From positions 17,600,419 to 17,664,418 of the forward strand of contig NC_037600.1 in NCBI RefSeq assembly GCF_003073045.1: 64,000 nt of DNA. Reading direction: 5' to 3'. The DNA is from Pomacea canaliculata (taxonomy: Eukaryota > Mollusca > Gastropoda > Architaenioglossa > Ampullariidae). Within the stretch, counting starts at the first letter, position 1, and the number at the start of each line of letters is the position of its first letter. A program made the translations under genes and the position numbers. Shown here piece by piece: positions 12,061-24,027 of the stretch. The notes beneath the pieces were generated by a model. That model searched no databases, was not told the origin of the DNA, and saw only the letters and a program-made list of their open reading frames with translations.

Positions 12061-14402
12061 TACGAGGCCGGTGCCTAGATGTACCCTGCAAACTCACCTC
12101 CAAACATACCTTAGGGTACCTCAATGTCAACAACACTCTTTACATATCTCACGTTCATTAACTGAAGTAAATGTTAACATATTAACAGTCTGCGTGGTTC
12201 CCTTTCGTAAGATTAAGAGAATGTCAGCTAAATAACAGTATTTGTCAGACGAAGTATTGGTCAAATTGTCAACAGTTTATGTATCTGACATTTGTAGGAT
12301 AAAATGAATGTTTAACCATATGTGTGTATCTCATGATCAGAGCGAAGTGATGTCAGGTGTATACCTTACTTGTAACACTGAGAATGCTGAGGATGCTGAG
12401 GATGCCAGCTTACAACAATATTTATCTCACGTTCCTGAGACTCATTGTGTACTGGAATACCAAGTAATGCTTTTTTACCTTTTTTTATATATGAAGACAG
12501 ATGAAAATAATAATACCTGCCTCGAAATATGCGTAACCGCTCAACGACTAAACATTTTAAAATTAAATTTAACTGTCAGTATATTTATTTTTAATGTTCT
12601 AAATTCTACATCTTGGTATTATTTTCAAACGTGAAAGACGATCATCAATTGACTTACCACATCCTTTCTAAAGCCTGAGAATATTTCTGTTTCCGTTATT
12701 TCAGTATCTCTTGTCTCTTTGTTCAAATGTCTTCAGCCTCTCTGCACTACATTGTAGCTCTTAATTACAACATCGCTTGTCATCATTGTCACAAATTCTT
12801 GACAGAGCATGCATGACAGTGGGCATCAGTGTCGCCATCTACTGTAAGATGCAACAACTACAGGTTGCTGTAATTATTGCAGTGGACTAATTGTTATCCG
12901 AGCATTAAGCACACATTAATTGTGAAAAGCTAGTTAACTGATTAGCATGTTTCCTCTACTTGTCCTCCAGGGTGGACTTCAACATGAAGTTTGGTCCTGT
13001 TCTCTTCGCGTTCTTATCATTGTTATTGTTATTGTTATTGTTATTGTTATTGTTATTAAGTCCGAGTCTCTGGAGTCGTCCTGTCCCTTATCTTCGTCAA
13101 CGATTTATCCGAAGTAGTTTACAGTTTCTATTTTGTGTGTGTATGTGATGCAACTATTTTCAGCGCATTGGTAAACAAATTCGTTATTAAAGGATTTAGA
13201 TAGCTTAATTGGTTTTATTTAAGGTTGGCACAAAAGCTTTAACATGTAAATATAAATGTAGAGAAAGCCCTGGCGATATCTGCTAACTCTGATCGCAGGT
13301 TTTAAAAAAAATGTTAAAATATTGTTAGTAACACCGACAAAACAGATTTACTAAATATTTTGAATAAATTACCACAGATTAGTGACATTGTTTTGTTTAC
13401 TACTTTGCTAGACCTTGCTTCGATATCTCTCACGATTTCGTGATTAACATTTTGTAGAGGATAAAGGACGTTTTTCACAGAGCAGAAAGATGTCTAATAC
13501 CTTTGTTATTGAGCTCGTTGCAACCCGAGTAAAACTCGACTCGAGTAATGTAGTGTAATAATGTAATAGTAACCTCAGACCGGTAATGTAACAGAGTAAT
13601 AGTAACCTGAGAAAACATATCTATTTCTTCATGGTATATACACTTAAGAGGTATTATTCATCCAACAAAATATTTCTACCCTACACGATATTCTACACAT
13701 GGGGTGAGCTCGGGGAGTAGATGGGGAGAGAACCAGCAACTGACAGAGTCAGCACGAGACTGGACGCCATCATGAACTCACCCCGCGGTGGTAGGCAACC
13801 ATCATGAGGTGGATGACTTGAAGACAGGGTTAGACTGTCATCTAATTATGAAAATAGGTGCAATCTACAGGTACATTAATTATTCATTGAGACAACCTAA
13901 AATGAATTCAGATATATGCCAACATCAGGCTTCGATAAGGTTTCAACTGTCAGACGCTCTCGAGTTGTTACAACACAGCGACCGATTTATATATTGTGTC
14001 GTTTCATATATTGTTATATATATATATATCCGTGTATACTAACTGATGATCAAAGAAAACACAATTAATACATGTATTTATGTATTACTCTAAAATACTT
14101 TATATAAATACGTAATTCCCATTTTAAAAAATATTGGTTCTAAATAACAATTATCTTAATCGTTTTACTGTCCGTAAATATAAACTATGAATAAATCCGT
14201 TCACTACGTTTCGTCGTAGATTTCTCATTACTTTATTAAATATTTATATGCTTTAATTTTTAACATTTAGTCCTTTCTCTAAGATCTCACACAGGAAGCT
14301 TACACATTTTACTATGCTTACCATGAAGATAGTAACGGGAGTGCTTTCCAAATGTCCAAAGCATCAAGATTCCAAACGCTGCCTTCCTAATGAAGCTTTC
14401 AA
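12061..14402. other. Intergenic, no gene seen
   Basis: AT-rich sequence between the segmental duplication and the first receptor gene. A (TTATTG)n hexamer run lies at about 13018-13060 and gives a leucine-rich frame that looks like a signal peptide but is a repeat product. A candidate AATAAA signal for the next gene (minus strand) lies at 14237-14232, about 165 nt past its stop. Confidence 0.6.
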
Positions 14403-15548
14403 TTAACACGAAAAATTCTTTTGTTGGTGTTTATTGTCATTAGAACTCTTCTTGCGGCGCAGACAGGAAAACAAGTCGCTCACTGACTCTCTGTATTTGG
14501 TTCCTGCACAAAAGTAAACAACGAAGTTGACGCTGCTGTTGATGATGCTTCCAGCCTCTGCACAGTTGACGAGCACGACGAAGGTGTTGTTATAGCGACC
14601 GTTACTCTGCACTTCCGCTTCAACAATTTTTGCCATTCTGATGACAATGTTCGGAACAGAAAATATCAGGAACACTACAGACAGAATCACCAAGATTTTG
14701 GTGGCGGCTATTTCCCTCTTAGTGTCTGACGATGATGATGATTGTTTTCGAAATGTTACCGTCTGCACCAGCTTGAACGCTGTGATTGCAGTTGAAATCA
14801 GAACAAGGATAGGAATTCCTAGCGACAAGATGGCGCCATAGTAAATTCCTTCGAGATCGTTGACAATAGATTTATTTTCGATAAAAAACTGTGTTAGAAA
14901 CACTCCTATTATAGTTTTATTTCTTTGTATGTCAAAGAAACAAAGCGCTTGATAGGAAAAAGCTGTAATGAAAAAAGGAAAAACTGTGCAACACCCTCCT
15001 ACAAGAATAAAAGCTAGTATGGCCTTAATACTGAGAAGTGTTTTGGAATGCAGGGGGAAGAGGACACTGACACATCTCTCACAAGATGCCAGGGCCGTCA
15101 GGTACATGGAGCAGTACATAAAGCCCAACATTCCCAGCAAACGGGTGTTTATAATAAACCGGAAAACATCCCCATACAGGCCGTCTTCAGTGTCCATATA
15201 TAAACTGTCCACATTAAGAGTAAACAAAAATAACACGTTCAGAAGATGGACGAGTTCCAAGGAAAACAGACAGAGGTTGATTCTGTTGTTAAGACCTTGC
15301 TTGTAGAAGACGATAAGACTGATGGATGTTCCGACTGTTCCAACGATAAACATCAGAGGCATGATGGTGACCCCTCTCAGCTTGGTGACTAGATGTTCTG
15401 TCTCTTGGCTGATGGGGTCATCTGGGTATTCCTGGGGGTACATAGGTACACATCCTGTAGGAACATCTATAGTACTGTTCATGATGCTTACACGTGTCGG
15501 AGCTGTTAAATAAAAGTCCTGTGCGAGAAGGTCTGGTCCTGCAGACAT
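14403..15548 (-). CDS. Rhodopsin-type GPCR, gastropod chemosensory-like (copy 1)
   Basis: 381 aa in one coding exon. A short extracellular N-terminus carries an N-glycosylation site (N24), C33 and the family motif YPDDPIS (41-47). Seven membrane segments follow at about 60-82, 91-113, 135-157, 174-196, 233-256, 283-306 and 322-347. ERC (157-159) stands in place of DRY, followed by FPLHSKTLLS. TM6 ends FSVPN and TM7 has NFVVY in place of NPxxY, then a GTKYRES helix-8-like segment. ECL2 has C203, but there is no cysteine at the usual TM3 position. The start was chosen for the ATG that follows CTCCAG and fits the paralogues. A TATAAAG box on the minus strand at 15730-15724 is a promoter candidate. 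Ligand unknown. Rhodopsin-class assignment is firm; the chemosensory role is inferred from similarity to gastropod receptor expansions. Confidence 0.88.
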   Translation of the reverse strand: MSAGPDLLAQDFYLTAPTRVSIMNSTIDVPTGCVPMYPQEYPDDPISQETEHLVTKLRGVTIMPLMFIVGTVGTSISLIVFYKQGLNNRINLCLFSLELVHLLNVLFLFTLNVDSLYMDTEDGLYGDVFRFIINTRLLGMLGFMYCSMYLTALASCERCVSVLFPLHSKTLLSIKAILAFILVGGCCTVFPFFITAFSYQALCFFDIQRNKTIIGVFLTQFFIENKSIVNDLEGIYYGAILSLGIPILVLISTAITAFKLVQTVTFRKQSSSSSDTKREIAATKILVILSVVFLIFSVPNIVIRMAKIVEAEVQSNGRYNNTFVVLVNCAEAGSIINSSVNFVVYFCAGTKYRESVSDLFSCLRRKKSSNDNKHQQKNFSC

Positions 15549-15723
15549 CTGGAGCCTTTTATTAGGGAGCCTATGAAGAATCTTAAAAGAATAAACGAGG
15601 ATAGAAAATTTAAGGTTTGGTTTCGTACTGAGCGATGGAGTCTATGGTAGGACACTAACACACTACATAGCCATGGTCTAATGTGATACACAGAGCACAA
15701 CAACCTTCATTAGAAAGTCACTC

Positions 15724-15730
15724 CTTTATA
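15724..15730 (-). promoter_or_regulatory. Candidate TATA box for GPCR copy 1
   Basis: Minus-strand AGTATAAAGG lies about 180 bp upstream of the start codon. Position and sequence fit a core promoter; nothing else supports it. Confidence 0.35.
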
Positions 15731-18426
15731 CTTGATTGTCAATTAGTTATTAAAGCTGATTATATTAGACATTTGTCTCCTAATTCCTTCCCTAAATTTG
15801 AATCTCTTACAACATTCGTTTATTGAGCCGCGAGTTTCAAGGAAGGAAAAAGAACAAACAAGAGTCTTGAGCAATGTCTCGCTCCTGATACCTGATGGTT
15901 CGCGAAAAATAGGGTTTGTTCCGGATGATATTGTTTGAGTTCACAGCTGGTTCACTGCACAGCTTACTACTGTGGACTAACTGACAGATGGCTTAAACAA
16001 ACTTTTATTCTAAAATTCCAAGCTTTTCTTTCCCCAAAGCAGTTTGTCTTTCTCTTTCTGTATTCACACTATATACACGCTGTGTGCCCATGGGATTCAT
16101 AGTGAAACTGGTGAACACAAGCAGCAGGGTCCTGACATCAAACATCGATGAAGGGAGGAAGGTGACATCCGTCCTCATAATTGCTGCGACTGTATATCTT
16201 TGAAATTTAGTTGGAAAAGCTGTAGGTATTTCTGTTGTAGCACTTTGAACGGCTCTCTGATGCCATCTGGGATGAACACAAAGATCCTCTTCAGCAACTT
16301 TCCACAGAATGTTTTAATGTCAAGTGAGTTCAAAGAAAAATAGACGGTTGTAGAGAATATAAGGAGGCATGGCGAGAGCTCGCTACTCAAAAGAAACGAT
16401 TAAAGTGTATAGACATTATATAGATATTACCAGATGTCAATCAATGCATTAACAGAAAATAACAAATTTAAGCAGCTCCATTTATTTGAAAGGTTTGTTT
16501 TTCTTGGCTATTAGAGTTTTAAAATATCTTCGCAGTAAGGAATTCTTTGAATAAAAGACATTGTTTAATTTGTCGCGAAACTAATTTCTAAAACATAGTT
16601 TTAATTAACGGGTATGACATTTTCATGTTGCAGTTATTCATAGACAAAGAGACTAAGTACATTTGCATTTTCTATCGAGAAATTGTTATTTTTGTATTTC
16701 TATGCTTTTCTGAGTATGAGAAGCGGTGCAAAATGGAGTACTATCGCTCAATAGGACTGTAATATCTAAGCAAACACCAGAATAATCACAGCTATTAATT
16801 ATTGCCTCCCTTCCCAGATTCTTGTAGTCAGAAGAAGGTGGCGATGTAAATGTACCCGTTGTTTGTACACGTCATCGACGAGCCGCACCCTGGGTGTGAC
16901 TGCCTGAAGGAGGTAGCACGAGTACACACACCTCTGTCGACATCTTTTGTAGCAGTAGTAGGTCTGTTTGCTGGTCTGTCTGCTTGTTTTGGGGGGATGT
17001 TAACCTCTGGTCTCAGTTTGGACATTGTACGGTCTTTTAAACATGAAGTACATTGTGTGCAGCGGGACCTTGTCTGTTGTGTTTACTGACATGGTGAGTG
17101 TCTTTAATATTTGCTATATCTTATTGTTGTCACACTTGCTTCTGTATGATCCACTATTGGTCCTCGATCGAGTTCTCCCTCTTGTTGCCTTCGTTCCTTT
17201 CCTGATTGCACAGTTCACTTCTTTGTAATTGAAAGCTTGGTCTTTCTGTGTCTTTACAAGGCCTTCCTTGATCTAGGATGTCCTGCGTCTGTTCTAATAT
17301 GATTGGTATCAAACAAAGGGATTTAGCTTCTATGACCAACAGATGGACCTACTGCACCATGTTTGGTGTCTGTCGTGGTCATGAGTGCAAACACACTAAA
17401 TGAGTCACAGAACGCACGCACGCACGCAAGCACGCACGCAAACACACACACACACACAATAATATTGCCAACGGTACTTGTCCAGATTTACACAATTTAT
17501 TACAAACAAAATAAACTTCTCATTGCCAAGAATTTAAAAGAAAGCTTTTAAAGGTCCCCTGGTAAACATTTGTTATATTTGTGTTTGTATGTGTTATTTA
17601 CCTAGGATACATCTCACAGCCTATGTAATGTCTGTTTTCATGTGTTTTTAGCTGTATTCCTTATCCCTGTGTTGTTAACATGTTTTCTACTACCTCCTTC
17701 GCCTTCCATTCTCCTTTCATTCTCATTCCCTTTCCATCGTCCTTTGTCCCATTCTGTCTTCAATCTTTCCTGCCCTCCGTGTTTTAACGTATTTATTTAT
17801 CAAAATGATACACAAACATAAAAAAACAATTTTCAGATATTACAAAAACAGATTCATGTACTAAAACGTGTCGTTGTTATCAAGCTAAAAATACACAGCA
17901 AATAAGAAAAAATCAAAAGAGAAAATAATGTACCAGTAACTAACAAAAATGTAATCTAAAATGGAGTTGCTGTGGTTCGTAATAATTGGTATTTGAAGAA
18001 GAAAAATAAAGCTAAATATTTGTTAAACAGGTTTGTGATAGCGAGCTTTTAAATGCTGCCTTTGTGTCTGAATGACAATTGTGGTAGAAATTAGAAGATA
18101 AAAGCATTTATCACAGCTGTAGGAACAGTGAAGGCAAATCAAGTCAACAAAAATGTCCACAAAGTAAAAGTCATTTAACATCTGAAACAGTGTCATACTC
18201 ATGGAGACTAGAAATTCTAGAGCTAATAAAACTTTGTAGTCAGCATCAAGTCTGTCATACAAGAAAGCAAACACACTAACTGCAAACAAAAGTGAAAATC
18301 AGTCCTATAACAAAGCCGACAGAAAGACAATATACAGACACAAATGTCACACATCAACAAGGTGTAAAAACTTTAGTCGTCAGTGGAGAAGCGAATCAAA
18401 GCATTTCTTGCAGTCCTGCTTACTCC

Positions 18427-18495
<69 letters not shown>

Positions 18496-18497
18496 TC
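18427..18497. repeat. (CAA)n microsatellite
   Basis: About 20 CAA triplets with one CGA interruption. It yields poly-Q, poly-N or poly-T in the three plus-strand frames and poly-C on the other strand, none of them believable as protein. Confidence 0.95.
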
Positions 18498-19724
18498 CAA
18501 ACCACAAACACCTCTGTACATGTAAAGCTCTGGGGGTCGGCTGCCGGACACCGGAGGTTGCAGTCAGATGTAGAGGATGTCAGATGCAAGAAGCCGAATG
18601 CGGAGGAAACACGAACAGCAAGCCGTTGATGATATTGTCATCTATAAATGTGATATGTACATAATTGTATTCTGGGAGCACTGTACAAATGGTGTGAATA
18701 AAGTATTTGACGAATCATATGGTGTTGTCTCTCTGCACTTCGCTCTTGTCAATAAGACAAAATAGTTTACACGGAATCTGGTGATGTTGCATTTTTCCTT
18801 CTTTATCTGTCATTCACTTTCTCGCGCTCTCTCTCTCTTCACACATATGCATACATCTTATGTACAAAAGCATTCACATATATTTTCACACGTGTACGTG
18901 TATCTAGCTGCTCTATTTCAATGATAGCTGGAGGGAGCCTTGTTATTTTTTCGATCACCAGCTCAAGTTTTCACGATACCAGTCAAGAAGATCAGTGTGT
19001 GCGTGTTAGAAATGCTGATGTTCTAATGTATTCAAACACCAACCTTTTTATTAAATTATTGCTTAATTTGGACGGAATATTACATAAGGCATACAATCAT
19101 GATAAAGTCAAACTTGCGACATTGAACCCGTTACAGTTTTGTGTACTTTAATCTCCGCTAGTCCAACATTTAGTCCAACAGATTGTTTACTTTCTGTTGT
19201 CAAACAAGTGGCAGTGTTTGATGCCGACATAGTAAATAAAATACGTACTGGTCATCGGGAAAAAACTCTTCGTATCAGTTTCGAACCCGTATCTCACTGT
19301 GAGCAACTGATTTGCTCGAAGCAGTATCCTTTTCTTTAACTTCAAAAGTACTTTGTTCACACGATGATATTTTCGACTACATTTTTCTGACTAATAATGG
19401 CGGGACTGAGACTGTCGGGAGAATATCAATAAAGTGTTATATAATTTCTTATATTACCTCCCTTTCAAACTCAAGGGTTCAATGTAACTAAGCAGCATTA
19501 ATTAGGATATTTTAAGTAGCGACTACAAGGCTACATTTATAGTTTCTTGGTATGTCTACCAAGTTTTATCTCCAATATATCGGACGGAGATGGATGGTGC
19601 GAAGGTGGGAGGGTAAGTAAACTGACAGTTACTTTCCCCATCCTGGCTAAGTATGACAACTTGTGATCGCTCTAATCACACAGAAGTGAGAGATTGGTAT
19701 TAAACAGACGTTTAGACACTTTAT

Positions 19725-19975
19725 AATATACCGAGATAAAGCTTTATATAATACATTTACTCATACTTATTTCTTCAGTTTTGACACTTTATAACATACC
19801 GAGATAAAGCTTTATATAATACATTTACTGACATATTCTCCAGTTTTGACACTTTATGATAGACCAAGATAAATAGAATACTTTTACTGACATATTCTCC
19901 AGTTTTGACACTTTATAATAGACCGAGATCAAGCTTTATATAATACATTTACTGGCACATATTTCTCCAGTTATT
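19725..19975. repeat. Tandem repeat, four copies of a ~60-bp unit
   Basis: Four successive copies of a phrase like TTTTGACACTTTATAATA, then CCGAGATAAAGCTTTATATA, then ATACATTTACT, each ending in a CTCCAGT/CTTCAGT stretch. The third copy has lost the AGCTTTAT part. Confidence 0.85.
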
Positions 19976-20602
19976 GTTACATCACCTTGCTCTTCGTGAC
20001 AGTCACAGGACAGGTCACATTTAACATAAAAAAGAAACAAAAAAAATGTAATGAGTCTATCTAATAATGAAGCAAACAAAAGACAAGAAAAATTATCTAT
20101 TTGCTAAGAATAACGCATGTTTGTTAAGCATGATATGTAGTTAGATTATTAAGAATGACCTTTATTTCTGGTAAATGAAAGACATCTATGGAAAGAAATT
20201 TACTTCAGTAGCTTTATTATAAGTGAATTTTATTGAATTAGTTTATATATCATGTGTTTTCTTTGGGCTTCACGAACTAGAATGAAAACTTATTTAGATT
20301 AATATAATTAAATGCAATAAACTGGAGACAGATGTCTGTCATATTCCTTTCTCTCATAACACCAACAAATAAAGTGAAATGGGAAATGACTTACGTCCCC
20401 TGCTAGCAGGACTTGACCACACACATCTTGTGATAACTAGCAGTCTTGATGATGATAATAAATTGAAGGCTAAAACCAGTATGTCACCACAACACAGGCA
20501 TGTAAGTAGTTATTTTATATTTAGAATCGCCAATTAACTCACAACTTTTATTTTTGGTTGTCTTCCCTTGAAATGGTTGTCTACCCTGATATTAGATTGC
20601 TG

Positions 20603-21757
20603 CTACTGAGTGACCATACGTTTTCTTTTATTTTGTCTCGAGTTCATCAACGAAACTAATCGAGGACTGAGACTGGACAAGAGCTCGTGCACCGCCTGTC
20701 TAAACTTTGTTCCTGCAAAATAATAAACAAAGAAATTGCCGCTGCTGTTCACGATGCTTCCGGTTTCTGCGCAGTTGACGAGGAGGAGAAAAGAGTTGTT
20801 GTAACGACCATCATTCCTCACTTCCGGCTCGAACAACGGCACCATTCTGATGACGATGTTGGGGATGGACAGAACAAGAAACTGTACAGAGAGAATCACC
20901 AACATCTTGGTGGCAGCTGTTTCTCTCCTTGTGTCTGACGATGATGTCTGCTTTCGAAATGTTATCGTCTCCACCAGCTTGAAGCCTGTGATTGCAGTTG
21001 AAATTAAGACGATGATAGGAATTCCTAGCGACAAGATGGCTCCGTAGTAGATTCCTTCAAGACCATGCACTATATCTCTGTATTTAAAGTAGAACTCGGT
21101 AACATGTACACCTACTGTGGATTTATTCTTTTGCATGTCGAACAAACAAGCAGCTTGATAGGAATACACTACAAAGAAAAAGGGGAAAATCGTGGCGCAA
21201 CCACCGAGGATAATAAACACTAATATTGCTTTATTACTTAGAAGAGTTTTGGAATGTAGAGGGAAGAGGACACTGACACATCTCTCACACGATGCCAGGG
21301 CCGTCAGGTACATGGAGCAGTACATGAAGCCCAACATTCCCAGCAAACGGTCATTCATTATAAACCGGAACACATCCCCATACAACCCTTCCTCCATTGT
21401 CTTGTACAAACTGTCGATGTTCAGTAAGACTAGAAATAACACGTTCAACAGATTGACGAGCTCTAACGAAAACAGACAGAGGTTGATTCTGTTGGTGAGA
21501 CCTTGCTTGTAGAAGATGGTGAGACTGACGGATGTTCCGACTGTTCCTATGATGAAGAGAACTGGCATGATGGTGACTCCTCTCACCTTGGTGACAAACT
21601 GTTCTGTCTCCTGACTGATGGGGTCGTCTGGATACTCCTTGGAAGTTACTGGAATACATTGGATGGTGTTATTAATAATGTTAATTACACTTTCCGTTGA
21701 TGCCGCAGGCAGCGTCGTGAGAAATTCTGTAGTGAGTAGACTAGGACCGTCGGACAT
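20603..21757 (-). CDS. Rhodopsin-type GPCR, gastropod chemosensory-like (copy 2)
   Basis: 384 aa in a single coding exon, the closest relative of copy 1 in the window (shared RLLGMLGFMYCSMYLTALAS core before ERC). N-terminal sequons at N29/N30, C34, YPDDPIS at 42-48. ERC at 158-160, ECL2 cysteine C204 (AACLFD), LSIPN in TM6, NFFVY at 341-345 in TM7, then GTKFRQ. The C-tail is basic (RQNKRKR). The minus-strand upstream sequence gives a clean gene structure: TATA box, short first exon ending at 21963, an intron of about 170 bp, and an acceptor (TTTTCAG) at 21791. The ATG follows 33 bases later. This is the best-defined promoter of the array. Confidence 0.88.
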   Translation of the reverse strand: MSDGPSLLTTEFLTTLPAASTESVINIINNTIQCIPVTSKEYPDDPISQETEQFVTKVRGVTIMPVLFIIGTVGTSVSLTIFYKQGLTNRINLCLFSLELVNLLNVLFLVLLNIDSLYKTMEEGLYGDVFRFIMNDRLLGMLGFMYCSMYLTALASCERCVSVLFPLHSKTLLSNKAILVFIILGGCATIFPFFFVVYSYQAACLFDMQKNKSTVGVHVTEFYFKYRDIVHGLEGIYYGAILSLGIPIIVLISTAITGFKLVETITFRKQTSSSDTRRETAATKMLVILSVQFLVLSIPNIVIRMVPLFEPEVRNDGRYNNSFLLLVNCAETGSIVNSSGNFFVYYFAGTKFRQAVHELLSSLSPRLVSLMNSRQNKRKRMVTQ

Positions 21758-21962
21758 CTTGTGGCTAGGTCACATGATATCTTAAAAACACTGAAAATTA
21801 AAATCACTTTTCACGACTAGTTTTTCTGCACAGAGGTTTCATTCATTTCGTGATAAAGCCTCAACTTTCACTCGTCAAAGTGGTGGAAGGTGTCTACATC
21901 AAGCAAATGAGCAATCGACTATAATTTCATCCAAAGGTTCACAAACTTGACCGCCAACTCAC

Positions 21963-22014
21963 CAAGAAATGTCACGTGTGCAGACAAGTGGAGGCTGTGT
22001 GCTGGCTTTATAAA
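21963..22014 (-). promoter_or_regulatory. Core promoter and first exon of GPCR copy 2
   Basis: On the minus strand, TTTATAAAG (22014-22006) is followed by about 40 bases and then the donor CTTG/GTGAGT at 21963/21962. TATA-to-donor distance allows a transcription start near 21980-21985 and a very short non-coding exon 1. A CACGTG E-box lies between them. Confidence 0.5.
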
Positions 22015-23800
22015 CAGGTTTTAAAGAGAATAATTAACATCTTTTTCTTTGTTGTATTTACTCGGAGATGATAGTGCGCGCTAATTAGCCTGTAATCAAT
22101 AAACTCACATTTAGATACATTTATGCTCCTTTAATTGTATCGGTGTATACATTCATGCTCTCATCCAATTATTCACGTGTGTACACGTATACACGCACGC
22201 ACACAAAATAAAACACATATTTCAAGAATTACCAGAGTCATCTATGTGTGTAAAAATATTCGTTAGGCCAAAAAAGAAAAAAAATGTTTAGAAACCCTTG
22301 TCTAGTATTTACTTAAACAGAAATGTAGTCATTATGGGAACTAAATAATAAATAAAAATGTTCCCTTCTATACAGCCAAACTGTTGTTGTCAGGTAATGT
22401 GGCGCTGCAGCTAGTAATCAATGTCATCGTCAATGTACATCTGTCGTCTGTTATCACCTGATGTTGCTGAGAGTAGCAGCGTGTCTCAGCCCGTCACGTG
22501 ACAAGTACACCTGTGGCGGGCCTCACCTTCTTGAAGCGTGAATAGCAACAGGCGATAATCATGTAATCTGTGCGAAATATATTCGAGTTTATTTACACAG
22601 CTGCTGGGCTTTTCATGTTCGCATCAAGGGACAAAATAGTCGATAACATACTTGAGTTCCTCTCCTTGGCGTTTACTCGGACTGCACCCACAGCCTGGTG
22701 TAGGTGGTGCGACACACCATGGTACCACGTGATACTATGTGATACTGATACTATGGTGTAGGTGCTACAGTGTCACATGGTGTGAGTCACTATACTATGG
22801 TGTAGGTGCTACAGTGCTACATGGTGTGAGATGAGGCACAATACTATGTTGTAGGCACTACATGGTGTGACCTGTCGCTATACTATGGTGTAAGGGTTAC
22901 ATGGTGTGAGCTGAGGCACTATACTATGTTGTAGGTGCTTCATGGTGTGACCTGTCGCTATACTATGGTGTAAGGGTTACAATACTAAATAGTGCGATGT
23001 TATGCCATGTTATGCACTATCAACATATCGCAGTTTGTGTTAAACAAGCTGTTAAAGAAAAGGTCAGTCAGTCACGGTGTAGTAAGCAGAAGGCAATGGC
23101 TGGAAAGGTTTCCTGAAGTTTTGAAAATTATTTATCGAAAACGAAAACTAAGATAACGTGTGTACAATTGTACTTTGAGGTTTATCTGCATACACAAAAT
23201 GACTACACTATCAACTACACACTATAGACTATCGACTATACGATATACACTATAGACTATACACTATACTGACGAACTCAACCAAACTCTCTCGCTTGGG
23301 TTTAGCACCAGAAAAATCTTTGAATTCACTTACGACAGGGCACACTAGGATAATGCTATGACAGGTTGCACCTCTCTCACCTGCCATTATCTACGCAGGG
23401 AGTTAACTGGATTAACGGTTGAGTTAGACCGATATATCTTAAATTCAAACCATTCAGCCTCCTCCTATTGTACTGCGATAAATATATTTTAATTCAGACG
23501 AACCGGCGACCTTCTACGAGCTGCCCCCCATGACACTTTGTCAGTGAGAAGACATCTGTGTCCAGAGGAAGGACATCCACTCTTGGTCTGGTGGTGCTGT
23601 TGTGCTGCAACATGTCAGACACTCAGACACTCACGCTTCTGGGTACGTCTTGGTTTTCGGATTTACAAACGGAAAAAAGTAATAAAAGATAAGCATAGAA
23701 AATCCAAAGAGAAATCAATAAACAAACAGTCAGGATGGAGTGTGTCATCAGAGGAAGACGAGCAGGCAGACTAGTCAATTGACTATAATCACAGCTATTG
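22015..23800. other. Intergenic with degenerate minisatellite
   Basis: No gene supported. From about 22690 to 22985 runs a degenerate array of phrases ACTATGGTGTAGGTGCTACA and CATGGTGTGAG, with a unit of roughly 40-75 bp. A run of CACTATAGACTAT phrases lies at 23205-23275. Confidence 0.65.
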
Positions 23801-23804
23801 TATT

Positions 23805-24027
23805 GTTGTTCCTACGATAAACATCACTGGGACGGTCATGACTGTTCTATGATTATGACTAGAACTTCTGTCTCTTGGCTGATCGGGTCATCTGGGTATT
23901 CCACGGGTCGGGTATCATGGGTAGGATCCTCTAGGAACGTCTGCTGTGCTGCTGATGTTGATTGCAGCAGCTGATGCCGCTAAACAAAATTCGTCATCTG
24001 GCAAAGTGTGGAGTCCTGCAGACATTC
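23805..24027 (-). pseudogene. GPCR 5'-fragment pseudogene
   Basis: The minus strand starts ATGTCTGCAGGACTCC, like the MSAGPD start of copy 1. It continues through a 30-residue N-terminal segment ending DVPRGSYP, breaks frame, and then gives EYPDDPISQETE followed by a stop. The matching plus-strand phrase TCTGTCTCTTGGCTGAT, then GGGTCATCTGGGTATTCC, is nearly identical to that of copy 1 at about 15400-15430. Similarity fades beyond the TM1 region, so only roughly the first 80 codons remain. It is a relic of a ninth array member between copies 2 and 3. Confidence 0.85.

Larger units (their letters stand above)
15731..20602. other. Intergenic, microsatellites and a 63-bp repeat
   Basis: No gene could be supported. 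It holds an (ACGC)n/(AC)n run at 17405-17458, a (CAA)n run at 18427-18497 and a tandem repeat at 19725-19975. Frames of 60-90 codons occur, but none shows a domain, and the glutamine/asparagine/threonine ones come from the CAA run. Confidence 0.6.

Noticed and set aside
12960-13148. Leucine-rich signal-peptide-like frame
   Set aside because: The leucines come from a TTATTG hexamer repeat; nothing follows that resembles a mature protein.
18380-18664. Poly-Q, poly-N, poly-T and poly-C frames
   Set aside because: All are readings of one CAA repeat.
20687-21700. Plus-strand frames opposite receptor copies
   Set aside because: Antisense shadows of the GPCR coding sequence; similar ones occur opposite every copy.
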